A DNA stretch of 64,000 nt from Brevundimonas sp. (GTDB taxonomy: Bacteria; Pseudomonadota; Alphaproteobacteria; Caulobacterales; Caulobacteraceae): positions 1-64,000 of the forward strand of contig NZ_JAQSDK010000006.1 of the NCBI RefSeq assembly GCF_029945885.1, read 5' to 3'. Within the stretch, counting starts at the first letter, position 1. Each line of letters starts with the position of its first letter. The translations under genes were made by a program, and so were the position numbers. Under the pieces are notes generated by a model, which worked only from the letters and a program-made list of their open reading frames with translations, searched no databases and was not told where the DNA came from. Positions 25,822-34,612 of this stretch are shown here, one piece after another.

Positions 25822-27600
25822 CTAGAGGGCTGACGTGGCCTCACCGCGCTGGCGAAGCTGTCGGGCCCCGACGGCGAGCGCATCAGCCTGGGATTCCAGT
25901 CGGGGCGACAGGGCCTGGAGTTCGGCATCGGTCAAAGTGCGCCCCTGGGCGCGGGCTTCGGCGATCCGCTCGGCGCGATAGGCGGCATTCTGCAGCTTGC
26001 GTGCCTCTTCCCGCATGGTCGCGGCACCGCGCTCCATCTCATCGGCCCCCGAGCGCATCTGGATACGGGCGTCGGCCATGGCCCGGCGGGCATCGTCCCG
26101 GGCGGCCTGGGTGTCGGCGACAGCGGCGCGGGCGTCGGCGCGGGTCTGTTCCCGGTCGCGCAGGGCGGCGACGCGGTCGGCCTCAGCGCGGGCGCGGTCC
26201 TGGGCGACACGGGCCTGATCCTGAACCGCGCGGACCCGGGTCACGGCGTCGACCGGTGCCCGATGGCTGACCAGCCGCGGCGGTGCTGGCGGCGCGGGCG
26301 GCGCGGGCGGGGCCGGGGGAGCGTGAGGTGCCGGGGGAGGTGCCGGGGGGGCAGGCGGTGCCGGCGGTGCGGGGGGCACGGGGGGCAGGGGGGGCGGGCC
26401 GTCGCCGGAGTAGCTGTAGGTGTAGGTCTGGCGGCTGGTGCTGCCATCGGCCTGCGAGACCAGGGAGGCCGTGTAGCCGTCACGGGAATAGCTGAAGCTG
26501 GCGTTGTCGGCCGGGGCGACCGGTGCCACCGATCCGACCGTGGCGACCGTAGCGACCGTGGCGACGGGCGCGACGGGCGCTGGCTGGGCCACGGCCGCCG
26601 ACGCGGCGACTTCGGCCGGGCTGACGTCCGCTGTGCGGGCCGCCAGTTCCAGGGCGGCCAGGGGGGTAGCGACCGCGACCATGCCGCCGACCGCCAGGGT
26701 CATGGCCAGCGAGCGGGCGTGGGGTTTGCGCGGAGAAGTCATGATGGCGTTGATCCTTTGACTGAGCGAGCGGGCGGGACCGGTCATGCCGGTCGCGGCC
26801 ACGGGGGTGGTTCGGGCGGCCAGATTGACCAGGGTGTGGGCGTACTGGCGGGGATCGACGCGAACGATGGCCAGGGCATCGGCGGCCTCTTCGGACCGGT
26901 CGATCAGGGCGGCGTGCAGCCGCCACATCAGCGGATTGAACCAGAACAGGGCCAGGGCCAGGCGTGACAGGGCCAGGAAGGGCCAGTCGAGGCGGCGGAT
27001 ATGGGCGATCTCATGGGCCAGGACCGCATCGGCGTCGGCCGAACGGGCCAGGCTGTCGGGATGGATCAGGACGGTCCCGGGCGGCAGGCCCCAGCTGAGC
27101 GGTCCGTCGACCCGCGAAGCGGCCAGCAGGCGCGGGCGCCGGGCCCGGCCGTCCCACTGACGCTCCAGGGCGGCGGTCCAGGCACCGTCGACGACCGGGC
27201 GGCCGCTGCGGCTCCAGCGCGACAGGGTCCAGACCCCGGCCAGGAAGCGGCCCAGCACGAGGGTGGCCCCCAGGGTCCAGGCAATCGCCAGCAGGGCCCA
27301 GGCCGGCGGAGCCCCGACCGAGCCGCTGACCGAAACCCCGGCGACCGGCCCCACCTCGCCGGCCCAGGCGACCGGGTCCACCGTCGGGACCGGCGCGGCG
27401 GCCACGGCGGGCAGGACGGCCAGGGCCAGGTCGGGTCCGGCCAGGGCGATGACCGGCAGGGCCAGCATCAGGCCGACGGTGGCGCGGAGCAGATCGGCCC
27501 GCTCGGCCGCCGGGCGTCCGGCAAACAGTTCGGCCAGCAGCAGGCCGGCCCCGGCGACGAGGCCGGACTTGAGCGCGAGGCTGATGAGCAGGGCGATCAT
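25822..27600 (-). CDS. M56 (BlaR1/MecR1-like) membrane metallopeptidase sensor
   Basis: A 592-residue membrane protein. Membrane helices flank a cytoplasmic zinc peptidase region with HEIAH at residues 196-200, followed by RRLDWPFLALSRLALALFWFNPLMWRLH, the typical M56 layout. A further membrane helix near 300-325 leads to an extracytoplasmic region. That region holds a Val/Ala/Pro linker, a Ser/Tyr-rich segment, a long (PPAP)n stretch and a C-terminal charged coiled coil of about 130 residues. There is no penicillin-binding sensor domain, so the signal is not obviously a beta-lactam. It overlaps the BlaI-type repressor gene by 4 bp. By analogy, sensing would trigger proteolysis of that repressor. 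Confidence 0.85.
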   Translation of the reverse strand: MIALLISLALKSGLVAGAGLLLAELFAGRPAAERADLLRATVGLMLALPVIALAGPDLALAVLPAVAAAPVPTVDPVAWAGEVGPVAGVSVSGSVGAPPAWALLAIAWTLGATLVLGRFLAGVWTLSRWSRSGRPVVDGAWTAALERQWDGRARRPRLLAASRVDGPLSWGLPPGTVLIHPDSLARSADADAVLAHEIAHIRRLDWPFLALSRLALALFWFNPLMWRLHAALIDRSEEAADALAIVRVDPRQYAHTLVNLAARTTPVAATGMTGPARSLSQRINAIMTSPRKPHARSLAMTLAVGGMVAVATPLAALELAARTADVSPAEVAASAAVAQPAPVAPVATVATVATVGSVAPVAPADNASFSYSRDGYTASLVSQADGSTSRQTYTYSYSGDGPPPLPPVPPAPPAPPAPPAPPPAPHAPPAPPAPPAPPAPPRLVSHRAPVDAVTRVRAVQDQARVAQDRARAEADRVAALRDREQTRADARAAVADTQAARDDARRAMADARIQMRSGADEMERGAATMREEARKLQNAAYRAERIAEARAQGRTLTDAELQALSPRLESQADALAVGARQLRQRGEATSAL

Positions 27601-27971
27601 GACTGCCGCTCCCCGGCGTCGTCGATGGCCCGGCGCAGGGCCGCCAGTTCTTCCGGGTCCAGCTGCGAGGCCAGGCCCAGCAGGGCGGTGGCGGCGCTGG
27701 CGGGGGAGCCGTTGAAGAAGGTGTTGACCAGACGGCGCAGGGCTCCGTCAGCCACGGCCTCGGGCCGGAGCACAGGCGCATAGACATAGGCCTGGTTATC
27801 GGTGCGGTGGGCGATCAGTCCCTTGGCCTTCAGTCGTGACAGCAATGTGCGGACCGCCGAATCGCTGGGGGAGCCGGACATGGCGTTGCGAACAGCCCCG
27901 GCTGTGCCCTCCTCGAGCTGACACAGAATCTCGAACACCTCGCGTTCGCGTCTGGGCAGGGATTCGATCAT
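27597..27971 (-). CDS. BlaI/MecI/CopY family repressor
   Basis: A 124-residue winged-helix repressor. The N-terminal LPRREREVFEILCQLEEGTAGAV and SDSAVRTLLSRLKAKGLIAHR form the DNA-binding helices of the Penicillinase_R family, and the C-terminal half (ALRRLVNTFFNGSPASA) is the dimerisation region. Its own promoter region contains two TACA-N2-TGTA palindromes, so it most likely autoregulates the pair. It is translationally coupled to the M56 gene. No beta-lactamase gene is in the window; other targets must be elsewhere. Confidence 0.9.
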   Translation of the reverse strand: MIESLPRREREVFEILCQLEEGTAGAVRNAMSGSPSDSAVRTLLSRLKAKGLIAHRTDNQAYVYAPVLRPEAVADGALRRLVNTFFNGSPASAATALLGLASQLDPEELAALRRAIDDAGERQS

Positions 27972-27981
27972 CGGGGCCTCC

Positions 27982-28013
27982 GCTACATTTGTAGCCTGTT
28001 ACATATGTAGCAG
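27982..28013. promoter_or_regulatory. Two BlaI-type operators
   Basis: GCTACATTTGTAGC (27982-27995) is a perfect palindrome around TT. A second near-palindrome (CTGTTACATATGTAGCAG, 27996-28013) contains TACATATGTA at 28000-28009. Centres are 16 bp apart. Both match the TACA/TGTA pattern bound by BlaI/MecI repressors and lie 11-42 bp upstream of the repressor gene. Confidence 0.75.
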
Positions 28014-28152
28014 AATAAGGCGCGATTGGGGCGGGCGAATGAAATCGCCGACAGGTTCAGCGATGCCGCTGTGACGATGCAGAGATGAGGGGGAGGGGTG
28101 TCGACCGGGTCAGGGGCGGGGCGCGCCATTCCCTCGAACAATCGAGAGGGAA

Positions 28153-28229
28153 TGGCGCGAGTGACGGGACTCGAACCCGCGACCTCCGGCGTGACAGGCC
28201 GGCACTCTAACCAACTGAGCTACACCCGC
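28153..28229 (-). tRNA. tRNA-Asp (GTC anticodon)
   Basis: A 77 nt cloverleaf on the minus strand with an encoded CCA (28153-28155). Acceptor GCGGGTG pairs with CACTCGC (one G-U). The anticodon stem CCGGC/GCCGG holds the loop CTGTCAC, giving GTC (aspartate). The T arm has GGTTCGAGTCC. Confidence 0.95.
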
Positions 28230-28398
28230 GTATTCCCGGCGCGGCGCTGGTTGCGTCGCGGCGAGGGGCGTCGTTTAGGCGGGTGGGACTTGCACTGTCA
28301 AGCGCGCTGTCAGCGATTTTTCCAGCCTGTCGGGGCCTGACATCCAGGTCACAGCGCCCTGCGAACCATTCTCAACAAAATCCTTTGTCGTCATGGGT

Positions 28399-28427
28399 TT
28401 GAACCCCGGCGGGGTTGGGGCTAGAAA
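28399..28427 (+). promoter_or_regulatory. Candidate nuo operon promoter
   Basis: TTGAACC (28399-28405) and GCTAGAAA (28420-28427) are separated by 14 bp. This fits the Caulobacter housekeeping consensus TTGACGS-N10-14-GCTANAWC. It lies about 43 bp upstream of the nuoA start. The rest of 28230-28398 shows no gene. Confidence 0.6.
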
Positions 28428-28469
28428 GCGCCGAATCCGCTGCCTCCCTGGCGGCCGAGGTCTTCTCGA

Positions 28470-28847
28470 ATGAACGCATTTCTTCTGGAATATCTGCCGA
28501 TCGTTATCTTTCTCGGGATAGCGACGGCGCTGGGCCTCGGCTTCATGCTGGCGGCCTGGGTGCTTGCGCCCAGCAATCCCGACTCCGAAAAGCTGTCCGC
28601 CTATGAATGCGGCTTCAACGCCTTTGACGATGCACGGATGAAATTCGACGTGCGGTTCTATCTGGTGTCGATCCTGTTCATCATCTTCGATCTGGAAGTC
28701 GCCTTCCTGTTCCCCTGGGCCGTGTCGATGTTCGACCTGTCCAAGGGCGGCATGGTGTTCGCCTTCTGGTCGATGATGGTCTTCCTGGGTGTGCTGACGG
28801 TCGGCTTCATCTACGAATGGAAGAAGGGGGCGCTGGAATGGGAATAG
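28470..28847 (+). CDS. nuoA: NADH-quinone oxidoreductase subunit A
   Basis: A 125-residue membrane subunit of complex I with three helices. The conserved loop between helices 1 and 2 has YECGF (Cys47 at 45-49), followed by [26 protein letters not shown], whose acidic DLE (Glu76) is part of the proton path. This is the first gene of the operon, behind a plausible promoter; its 3' end overlaps nuoB by 10 bp. Confidence 0.96.
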   Translation: MNAFLLEYLPIVIFLGIATALGLGFMLAAWVLAPSNPDSEKLSAYECGFNAFDDARMKFDVRFYLVSILFIIFDLEVAFLFPWAVSMFDLSKGGMVFAFWSMMVFLGVLTVGFIYEWKKGALEWE

Positions 28848-29446
28848 TGACCAACACCACGCCGCTGATCGGGGTCGGCAACCAGGGCGCGTCCCCGATG
28901 GGCTTCGGCCAGGGCGCGCGCGCCACGGTCGAGGGCTATGACCCCAAGCTGCACGACAAATTCTTCGAGCAGGTCAACACCCAACTGGGCGAGCAGGGCT
29001 TCCTGACCACCTCGCTGGACGACGTGATCACCTGGGCCCGGACCGGCAGCCTGATGTGGATGACCTTCGGCCTGGCCTGCTGCGCCGTGGAGATGATGCA
29101 GGCGTCGATGCCGCGCTTCGACATGGAGCGGTTCGGCATGGCCCCGCGCGCCAGCCCGCGCCAGTCCGACCTGATGATCGTGGCCGGGACCCTGACCAAC
29201 AAGATGGCTCCGGCGCTTCGCAAAGTCTACGATCAGATGCCGGATCCGCGTTACGTGCTTTCGATGGGCAGTTGCGCCAACGGTGGCGGATATTACCACT
29301 ATAGTTACAGTGTAGTTCGTGGTTGCGACCGTATTGTACCTGTAGACGTCTATGTTCCCGGCTGTCCGCCGACGGCGGAGGCCCTGCTTTACGGCCTGCT
29401 GCAGCTGCAGAAGAAGATCCGTCGCACGGGGACCATCGACCGATGA
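28838..29446 (+). CDS. nuoB: NADH-quinone oxidoreductase subunit B
   Basis: A 202-residue subunit that holds iron-sulfur cluster N2, the last electron carrier before ubiquinone. The four ligands are Cys81 and Cys82 (GLACCAVEM), Cys146 (GSCANGGG) and Cys176 (VPGCPPTAE). ATG 28838 is used, inside the end of nuoA; a longer frame would only repeat nuoA sequence. From about 29215 to 29365 codon choice shifts to AT-ending, locally rare codons (TAT, AGT, GTA, GTT, CGT), unlike the rest of the gene and operon, exactly across the Cys146 region. The stop overlaps the nuoC start. Confidence 0.96.
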   Translation: MGIVTNTTPLIGVGNQGASPMGFGQGARATVEGYDPKLHDKFFEQVNTQLGEQGFLTTSLDDVITWARTGSLMWMTFGLACCAVEMMQASMPRFDMERFGMAPRASPRQSDLMIVAGTLTNKMAPALRKVYDQMPDPRYVLSMGSCANGGGYYHYSYSVVRGCDRIVPVDVYVPGCPPTAEALLYGLLQLQKKIRRTGTIDR

Positions 29447-30063
29447 GCACCGAAGCCAATATCGCGGTTCGTGAGGCCGTCCTGACCCCGCTGGGGGCCG
29501 AGATGGTCGGCGAGCTGGGCGTCGACGCCCAGGTGGCCTTCGGTGAGCTGAACCTGGTCGCCCACCGTGACCGGATCGTCGAGGTGCTGACCGCGCTGCG
29601 CGACCGCTTCGGCTTCCAGCAGCTGCTGGACGTGTGTGGGGCCGACTATCCGGACCGGGTCGAGCGGTTCGAGATCGTCTATCATCTGCTGTCGATGACC
29701 CGGAACGTGCGGGTGCGGGTCAAGGTGGCGACCGACGAACAGGCCCCCGTGCCCAGTGTCATCGCCGTCTATCCGTCGGCCGGCTGGTTCGAGCGCGAGG
29801 CGTTCGACATGTATGGGGTGCTGTTCTCGGGTCATCCGGACATGCGCCGGCTGCTGACCGACTATGGCTTCCAGGGGCATCCGCTCCGCAAGGACTTCCC
29901 GATGACCGGGTATGTCGAAGTGCGTTACGACGAGGAACAGAAGCGGGTTGTGTATGAGCCCGTCAAACTGACTCAAGAGTTCCGGAACTTTGATTTCCTG
30001 TCGCCGTGGGAGGGGGCCGACTATCCGGCCCCGGTCCTGCCCGGCGACGAGAAGGCGGGATGA
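29443..30063 (+). CDS. nuoC: NADH-quinone oxidoreductase subunit C
   Basis: A 206-residue peripheral-arm subunit of complex I (the 30 kDa subunit). The signature region is present: [16 protein letters not shown], then [24 protein letters not shown]. The ATG at 29443 overlaps the nuoB stop (ATGA). NuoC is not fused to NuoD here, unlike in E. coli. Confidence 0.95.
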   Translation: MSTEANIAVREAVLTPLGAEMVGELGVDAQVAFGELNLVAHRDRIVEVLTALRDRFGFQQLLDVCGADYPDRVERFEIVYHLLSMTRNVRVRVKVATDEQAPVPSVIAVYPSAGWFEREAFDMYGVLFSGHPDMRRLLTDYGFQGHPLRKDFPMTGYVEVRYDEEQKRVVYEPVKLTQEFRNFDFLSPWEGADYPAPVLPGDEKAG

Positions 30064-30069
30064 TCGACC

Positions 30070-30474
30070 ATGAACAAGGCAGCGTTTCGCTCGGCCTCTT
30101 CCTTCTTTCTGGTGACCTTCTCGACCGCCTTTCTGTTCACCCTGGGCGCGCGGATGACCGGCTGGTTCACGCGCGCGCCGGTGATTCCGGCCGAGCAGAC
30201 CCAGGCCCTGGGCATTTCGATCATGATCGCCGTCGTCTGTCTGGCGGTCGGGGCCGGTATCCGGCGGCTGTCGGCGGGCGAGTTGCAGAGCGCCCTGCTG
30301 GGGGCTTCGGCCATATTGCTGTCGACGCCGCTGGCCATCGCGGTGCTGACCGGCGACTGGCAGCTCTCGACGGCGGCCGTGTCGAGCATGGGTTTGTTGA
30401 CGCTGGTGCTGGGCTGGGTCGTCGCCCTGGCCCGACGGCCCAAGTCTCTGGACGAGGAACTGTCTGATGGCTGA
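30070..30474 (+). CDS. Unknown membrane protein inserted between nuoC and nuoD
   Basis: A 134-residue protein with about four hydrophobic helices (roughly 8-28, 47-62, 75-97, 103-123) and a short charged tail. It matches no complex I subunit I know. It starts 6 bp after nuoC and overlaps the start of nuoD by 8 bp, so it is translated within the operon. Possible roles are an assembly factor or a lineage-specific supernumerary subunit. An unrelated hitch-hiker is equally possible. Confidence 0.75.
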   Translation: MNKAAFRSASSFFLVTFSTAFLFTLGARMTGWFTRAPVIPAEQTQALGISIMIAVVCLAVGAGIRRLSAGELQSALLGASAILLSTPLAIAVLTGDWQLSTAAVSSMGLLTLVLGWVVALARRPKSLDEELSDG

Positions 30475-31750
30475 CGGCCACACCCCTGCCAAGAAGCCGG
30501 CCCTCGGGTCCGAGCTGGCGACCGACGTGTTCGACACGACCGAGGACGGCCGGACGGCCGCGGCGCGGGCGCTGGACGACCGCAAATTCACGATCAATTT
30601 CGGCCCGCAACACCCGGCCGCGCACGGTGTGCTGCGTCTGGTGCTGGAGCTGGACGGCGAGGTGGTCGAACGCGTCGATCCGCACATCGGCCTGCTGCAT
30701 CGCGGCACCGAGAAGCTGATGGAGGCCCGCACCTATCTGCAGAACGTGCCCTATCTGGACCGCCTCGACTATGTCGCGCCGATGAACCAGGAGCACGCCT
30801 TCTGCCTGGCCATCGAGCGGCTGCTGGGCATCGAGGTGCCGTACCGGGCCCAGCTGATCCGCGTGCTGTATTCGGAAATCGGCCGCATCCTGTCGCACCT
30901 GCTGAACGTGACGACCCAGGCCATGGACGTCGGGGCCCTGACCCCGCCGCTGTGGGGGTTCGAGGAACGCGAGAAGCTGATGGTGTTCTACGAGCGCGCC
31001 TCGGGCGCGCGTCTGCACGCCAACTATTTCCGTCCTGGTGGCGTCCACCAGGACCTGCCGATGGCCCTGATCGACGACATCGGGCGCTGGTGCCATGAAT
31101 TCCCGGCGGCGCTGAAGGACATCGAGTCCCTGGTCACCGAGAACCGCATCTTCAAACAGCGCAACGTCGACATCGGCGTGGTGTCGAAACAGCAGGCGCT
31201 GGACTGGGGCTTCACCGGCGTGATGCTGCGCGGCTCGGACATCGCCTGGGACCTGCGCAAGTCGCAGCCTTACGAATGCTATGCCGATCTGGAGTTCGAT
31301 ATCGTCGTCGGCAAGAACGGCGACTGCTGGGACCGCTACCTGTGCCGCATCGAGGAGATGAAGCAGTCGGTGCGGATCATGGAGCAGTGCATCCACGAAC
31401 TGCGCAACCGTCCCGGCGAGCCGGTGATGGTCGAGGACAACAAGATCGTCCCGCCCAAACGCGGTGAGATGAAGCGCTCGATGGAGGCGCTGATCCACCA
31501 TTTCAAACTGTACACCGAGGGCTTCCGCACGCCCGAGGGCGAGGTCTATGCCTCGGTCGAGGCCCCCAAGGGCGAGTTCGGCATCTATCTGGTCAGCGAC
31601 GGCAGCAACAAGCCGTACCGGGTCAAGATCTCGGCCCCGGGCTTCCGCCACCTGCAGGCCATGGACTGGATGAACCGCGGCCACATGCTGGCCGATGTGT
31701 CCGCCATCCTCGGCTCGCTGGATATCGTGTTCGGCGAGGTGGACCGGTGA
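30467..31750 (+). CDS. nuoD: NADH-quinone oxidoreductase subunit D
   Basis: A 427-residue 49 kDa subunit of complex I, related to the large subunit of NiFe hydrogenases; with NuoB it forms the quinone site. Family marks are [45 protein letters not shown], and the C-terminal [16 protein letters not shown]. Full length. The start overlaps the upstream small gene and its stop overlaps the next small gene (GTGA). Confidence 0.96.
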   Translation: MADGHTPAKKPALGSELATDVFDTTEDGRTAAARALDDRKFTINFGPQHPAAHGVLRLVLELDGEVVERVDPHIGLLHRGTEKLMEARTYLQNVPYLDRLDYVAPMNQEHAFCLAIERLLGIEVPYRAQLIRVLYSEIGRILSHLLNVTTQAMDVGALTPPLWGFEEREKLMVFYERASGARLHANYFRPGGVHQDLPMALIDDIGRWCHEFPAALKDIESLVTENRIFKQRNVDIGVVSKQQALDWGFTGVMLRGSDIAWDLRKSQPYECYADLEFDIVVGKNGDCWDRYLCRIEEMKQSVRIMEQCIHELRNRPGEPVMVEDNKIVPPKRGEMKRSMEALIHHFKLYTEGFRTPEGEVYASVEAPKGEFGIYLVSDGSNKPYRVKISAPGFRHLQAMDWMNRGHMLADVSAILGSLDIVFGEVDR

Positions 31751-32121
31751 CGCCTCCGCCCATGCAGTTCTCATTCGTCGACCTGATCGGACCGGTTATT
31801 GTGATCCTGATCCTCGCCGGGTTTGAAGGCGCGCAGTCCTTTGGAACCGCGAAAATCAAGGCAACTGCGGCGGGCTGGTATCTCCGTATGCTTGTGGTGC
31901 ATGCAATTACCTTTCTGCCATTCTGGATCGTTTGGAGTGCAATCTCCCGCGCTGACGCCGCTGATCTGGACAGTCGCGTGTCGATCTGGACCCAGGCCGG
32001 CTGGGGAGTGGCTGCGTCGGCGCTGGCTTGGGTGATTATTGGATCGATTGCGCCCGTGCGCCGCTGGCTCCGCGAGCCCTCGCGCAAGGCACGCGAGTTC
32101 GAAAGAAAGTCTGTCGCATGA
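31747..32121 (+). CDS. Unknown membrane protein inserted between nuoD and nuoE
   Basis: A 124-residue protein with a GTG start overlapping the nuoD stop (an ATG five codons in is an alternative). Three hydrophobic segments are visible (about 9-24, 45-66, 83-101), then a basic tail. The DNA is noticeably less GC-rich and uses codons (GCA, CTT, TTT, GTT) unlike nuoD and nuoE, which suggests a younger or weakly selected insertion. No family is recognised. Its stop overlaps the nuoE start by 4 bp, so coupling to the operon is kept. Confidence 0.72.
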   Translation: MTPPPMQFSFVDLIGPVIVILILAGFEGAQSFGTAKIKATAAGWYLRMLVVHAITFLPFWIVWSAISRADAADLDSRVSIWTQAGWGVAASALAWVIIGSIAPVRRWLREPSRKAREFERKSVA

Positions 32122-32780
32122 GCGTTCGTCGCCTCGCCAAGATTCAACCCGCCAGCTTCGCCTTCTCGAAGGCGACGAAGGCCAAGGTCGACTGGTGGAT
32201 CAAGAAATACCCGGCTGACCGCAAACAGTCGGCGGTGATCCCGATCCTCTGGCTGGTGCAGAAGCAGGAGGGCTGGTGCCCCGAGCCGGCGCTGCGCGCG
32301 ATCGCCGAGCTGCTGGAGATGCCCTATATCCGGGTGCTTGAGGTCGTCACCTTCTATACGATGTTCATGCTGGAGCCGGTCGGTTCGGCGGCCCTGATCC
32401 AGGTGTGCGGCACCACGCCGTGCGCCCTGCGCGGGGCCAATGACCTGATGAAGGTCTGCAAGGACAAGATCGGTCCGAAACAGGTGCTCAGCGCCGACGG
32501 CCGCTTCACCTGGGAAGAGGTCGAATGCCTGGGGGCCTGCGCCAATGCGCCGATGGCCATGATCAACGACTACTATTTCGAAGACCTGACGCCCGAGACC
32601 CTGGCCCAGATCATCGACGATTTCGCCGCCGGCAAGAAACCCAAACCCGGCTCGCGCGTCGGTCGCCACAGCTCGGAGCCCGAGGGCCCGGCCCTGACCC
32701 TGACCGATCCGAAACTGTACGACGGCTCGGCCGCCAGGCCGATCAAGGCCCTGCCCAACAGCAAGCCGGTGCCGGCATGA
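32118..32780 (+). CDS. nuoE: NADH-quinone oxidoreductase subunit E
   Basis: A 220-residue 24 kDa subunit holding the [2Fe-2S] cluster N1a, with ligands Cys97, Cys102, Cys137 and Cys141 (thioredoxin-like domain). A C-terminal extension of about 50 residues after 165 (PKPGSRVGRHSSEPEG..) is common in alphaproteobacterial and mitochondrial-type subunits. The ATG at 32118 overlaps the previous stop, and its stop overlaps the next small gene. Confidence 0.95.
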   Translation: MSVRRLAKIQPASFAFSKATKAKVDWWIKKYPADRKQSAVIPILWLVQKQEGWCPEPALRAIAELLEMPYIRVLEVVTFYTMFMLEPVGSAALIQVCGTTPCALRGANDLMKVCKDKIGPKQVLSADGRFTWEEVECLGACANAPMAMINDYYFEDLTPETLAQIIDDFAAGKKPKPGSRVGRHSSEPEGPALTLTDPKLYDGSAARPIKALPNSKPVPA

Positions 32781-33043
32781 GCCGTCCCGACCTCAGCTCC
32801 GACGAAGCCATCGCTGCCTACAAGGCCGAGATGCGGGCCGTCGGCCGCAAGCAACGCTTCGCGGGCCTGGCCTGTGTCGTGCTGGGCGCGATCATGGTCT
32901 GGTCCGTCGGCCAGGCCGGCGCGGCCGGCCCCGCCCTTCAGATGGCCGGCTACGGCCTGCTGGCAGTCGGCTGGGTGCTGATGCTCGCGGCCATCTTCCT
33001 GCGCACCCGTTATCATCGCCGTCGTATGGCGGAACTGGACTGA
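32777..33043 (+). CDS. Small two-helix membrane protein between nuoE and nuoF
   Basis: An 88-residue protein. A charged N-terminal helix (about 1-28, KAEMRAVGRKQRFAG) is followed by two membrane segments (about 29-49 and 55-75), then a basic end RTRYHRRRMAELD. It overlaps nuoE by 4 bp and ends 3 bp before nuoF. No family is recognised. Its placement suggests the same class as the other small genes in this operon. Confidence 0.72.
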   Translation: MSRPDLSSDEAIAAYKAEMRAVGRKQRFAGLACVVLGAIMVWSVGQAGAAGPALQMAGYGLLAVGWVLMLAAIFLRTRYHRRRMAELD

Positions 33044-33046
33044 ACC

Positions 33047-34360
33047 ATGGTCGGACTCCTCGAAGACAAGGACCGCATCTTCACCAATCTGTACGGCTTC
33101 CATGACTGGACGCTGGACGGGGCGAGGAACCGCGGCTGCTGGAACGCCACGAAGGACATGCTCGACCTCGGGCGCGACTGGGTCATCACCAACGTCAAGA
33201 ATTCGGGCCTGCGCGGACGCGGCGGCGCCGGCTTCCCGACCGGTCTGAAATGGTCCTTCATGCCCAAGGAGGTGAAGGACCGTCCTCACTATCTGGTGGT
33301 CAATGCCGATGAGTCCGAGCCCGGCACCTGCAAGGACCGGGAGATCATGCGCCATGATCCCCACCTGCTGATCGAAGGGTGTCTGATCGCCAGCTTCGCG
33401 ATGCAGGCCCACGCCTGTTACATTTATCTGCGCGGCGAATATGTGCTGGAACGCGAGCGTATGGAGGCCGCGGTCAAGCAGGCCTATGACGCGAAGCTGA
33501 TCGGCCAGAACAACATCCATGGCTGGGATTTCGACGTCTACATCCACCACGGTGCGGGCGCTTACATCTGCGGCGAGGAAACCGCCCTGCTGGAGAGCCT
33601 GGAGGGCAAGAAGGGTCAGCCGCGCCTGAAGCCGCCGTTCCCGGCCGGGGCCGGCCTGTACGGCTGCCCGACCACGGTCAACAATGTCGAGTCGATCGCG
33701 GTGGTCGGCACCATCCTGCGTCGCGGAGCCGAATGGTTCGCGGGCTTCGGCCGCGCCAACAACACCGGCACCAAGATCATGTCGATCAGCGGCCACGTGA
33801 ACCGGCCGTGCAATGTCGAGGAGGCGATGTCGATCCCGCTGCGTCAGCTGCTGGAAGAACATTGCGGCGGCGTGCGCGGCGGCTGGGGCAATCTGAAGGC
33901 CGTGATCCCGGGCGGGTCGTCGGTGCCGATGATCACCCGCGACATGGCCGAGACGGCGCTGATGGATTTCGATTCCCTGCGCGAGATGCAGTCGGGCCTC
34001 GGCACCGCCGCCGTCATCGTGATGGACGAGTCGACCGACCTGGTGAAGGCGATCGCCCGCATCAGCTATTTCTACAAGCATGAGAGCTGCGGCCAGTGCA
34101 CCCCGTGCCGCGAGGGCACCGGCTGGATGTGGCGCGTGCTGGAGCGGATGTCGGTGGGCGAGGCCGATCCGTCCGAGATCGACCTGCTGCTGGACGTCAG
34201 CAAACAGGTCGAGGGCCACACCATCTGCGCCCTGGGCGACGCGGCCGCCTGGCCGGTCCAGGGGCTGATCCGTCACTTCCGTCACGAGATCGAGGATCGC
34301 ATCTCCCAGTACCGCAGCCGCCGCGCGAATTTCGCCGGCCATGCGATCGCGGCGGAGTAG
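33047..34360 (+). CDS. nuoF: NADH-quinone oxidoreductase subunit F
   Basis: A 437-residue 51 kDa subunit that binds NADH and FMN and starts electron flow. The FMN/NADH region has [16 protein letters not shown] and [19 protein letters not shown]. The [4Fe-4S] cluster N3 ligands are Cys348, Cys351 and Cys354 ([11 protein letters not shown]) and Cys394 (HTICALGD). Full length and typical. Confidence 0.97.
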   Translation: MVGLLEDKDRIFTNLYGFHDWTLDGARNRGCWNATKDMLDLGRDWVITNVKNSGLRGRGGAGFPTGLKWSFMPKEVKDRPHYLVVNADESEPGTCKDREIMRHDPHLLIEGCLIASFAMQAHACYIYLRGEYVLERERMEAAVKQAYDAKLIGQNNIHGWDFDVYIHHGAGAYICGEETALLESLEGKKGQPRLKPPFPAGAGLYGCPTTVNNVESIAVVGTILRRGAEWFAGFGRANNTGTKIMSISGHVNRPCNVEEAMSIPLRQLLEEHCGGVRGGWGNLKAVIPGGSSVPMITRDMAETALMDFDSLREMQSGLGTAAVIVMDESTDLVKAIARISYFYKHESCGQCTPCREGTGWMWRVLERMSVGEADPSEIDLLLDVSKQVEGHTICALGDAAAWPVQGLIRHFRHEIEDRISQYRSRRANFAGHAIAAE

Positions 34361-34366
34361 GGCGGC

Positions 34367-34612
34367 ATGGCCGAGGAACCGGACAATCTGGTGCTGCAGA
34401 TCCTTCGGCGGATCGAGACACGCGTCAATGCGGTCGAAACCAAGGTCGACCGCATCGGCGAGGACCTTCACGGCCTGAAGGTCCGCACGACCCATGTTGA
34501 AGAAGGCCTGGCGGGCGTGAACCGCCGGCTGGACAGAATTGATGAGCGTGTCGAACGGATCGAGAAGCGTCTCGATCTGGTCGATCAGCCCTTTGGCGGA
34601 GTCCGCGAATAA
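34367..34612 (+). CDS. Small coiled-coil protein between nuoF and nuoG
   Basis: An 81-residue protein, almost entirely predicted amphipathic helix with heptads (RRIETRVNAVETKVDRIGEDL and RRLDRIDERVERIEKRLDLV). It is acidic at the N-terminus and has no membrane segment. It starts 6 bp after nuoF and its stop shares a base with the nuoG start. Proteins of this composition can be oligomerising scaffolds; no function is known. Codon use fits the neighbours. Confidence 0.75.
   Translation: MAEEPDNLVLQILRRIETRVNAVETKVDRIGEDLHGLKVRTTHVEEGLAGVNRRLDRIDERVERIEKRLDLVDQPFGGVRE

Noticed and set aside
26280-26400. Pro-Ala repeat region considered as a mini-satellite or mobile element
   Set aside because: The repeat is in frame within the M56 gene and encodes the (PPAP)n linker; no duplication boundaries or inverted ends are visible.
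28098-28340. An open frame covering the tRNA-Asp region
   Set aside because: It reads across the tRNA on the opposite strand and has the familiar false MARVTGLEPATSGVTG pattern produced by tRNA genes.
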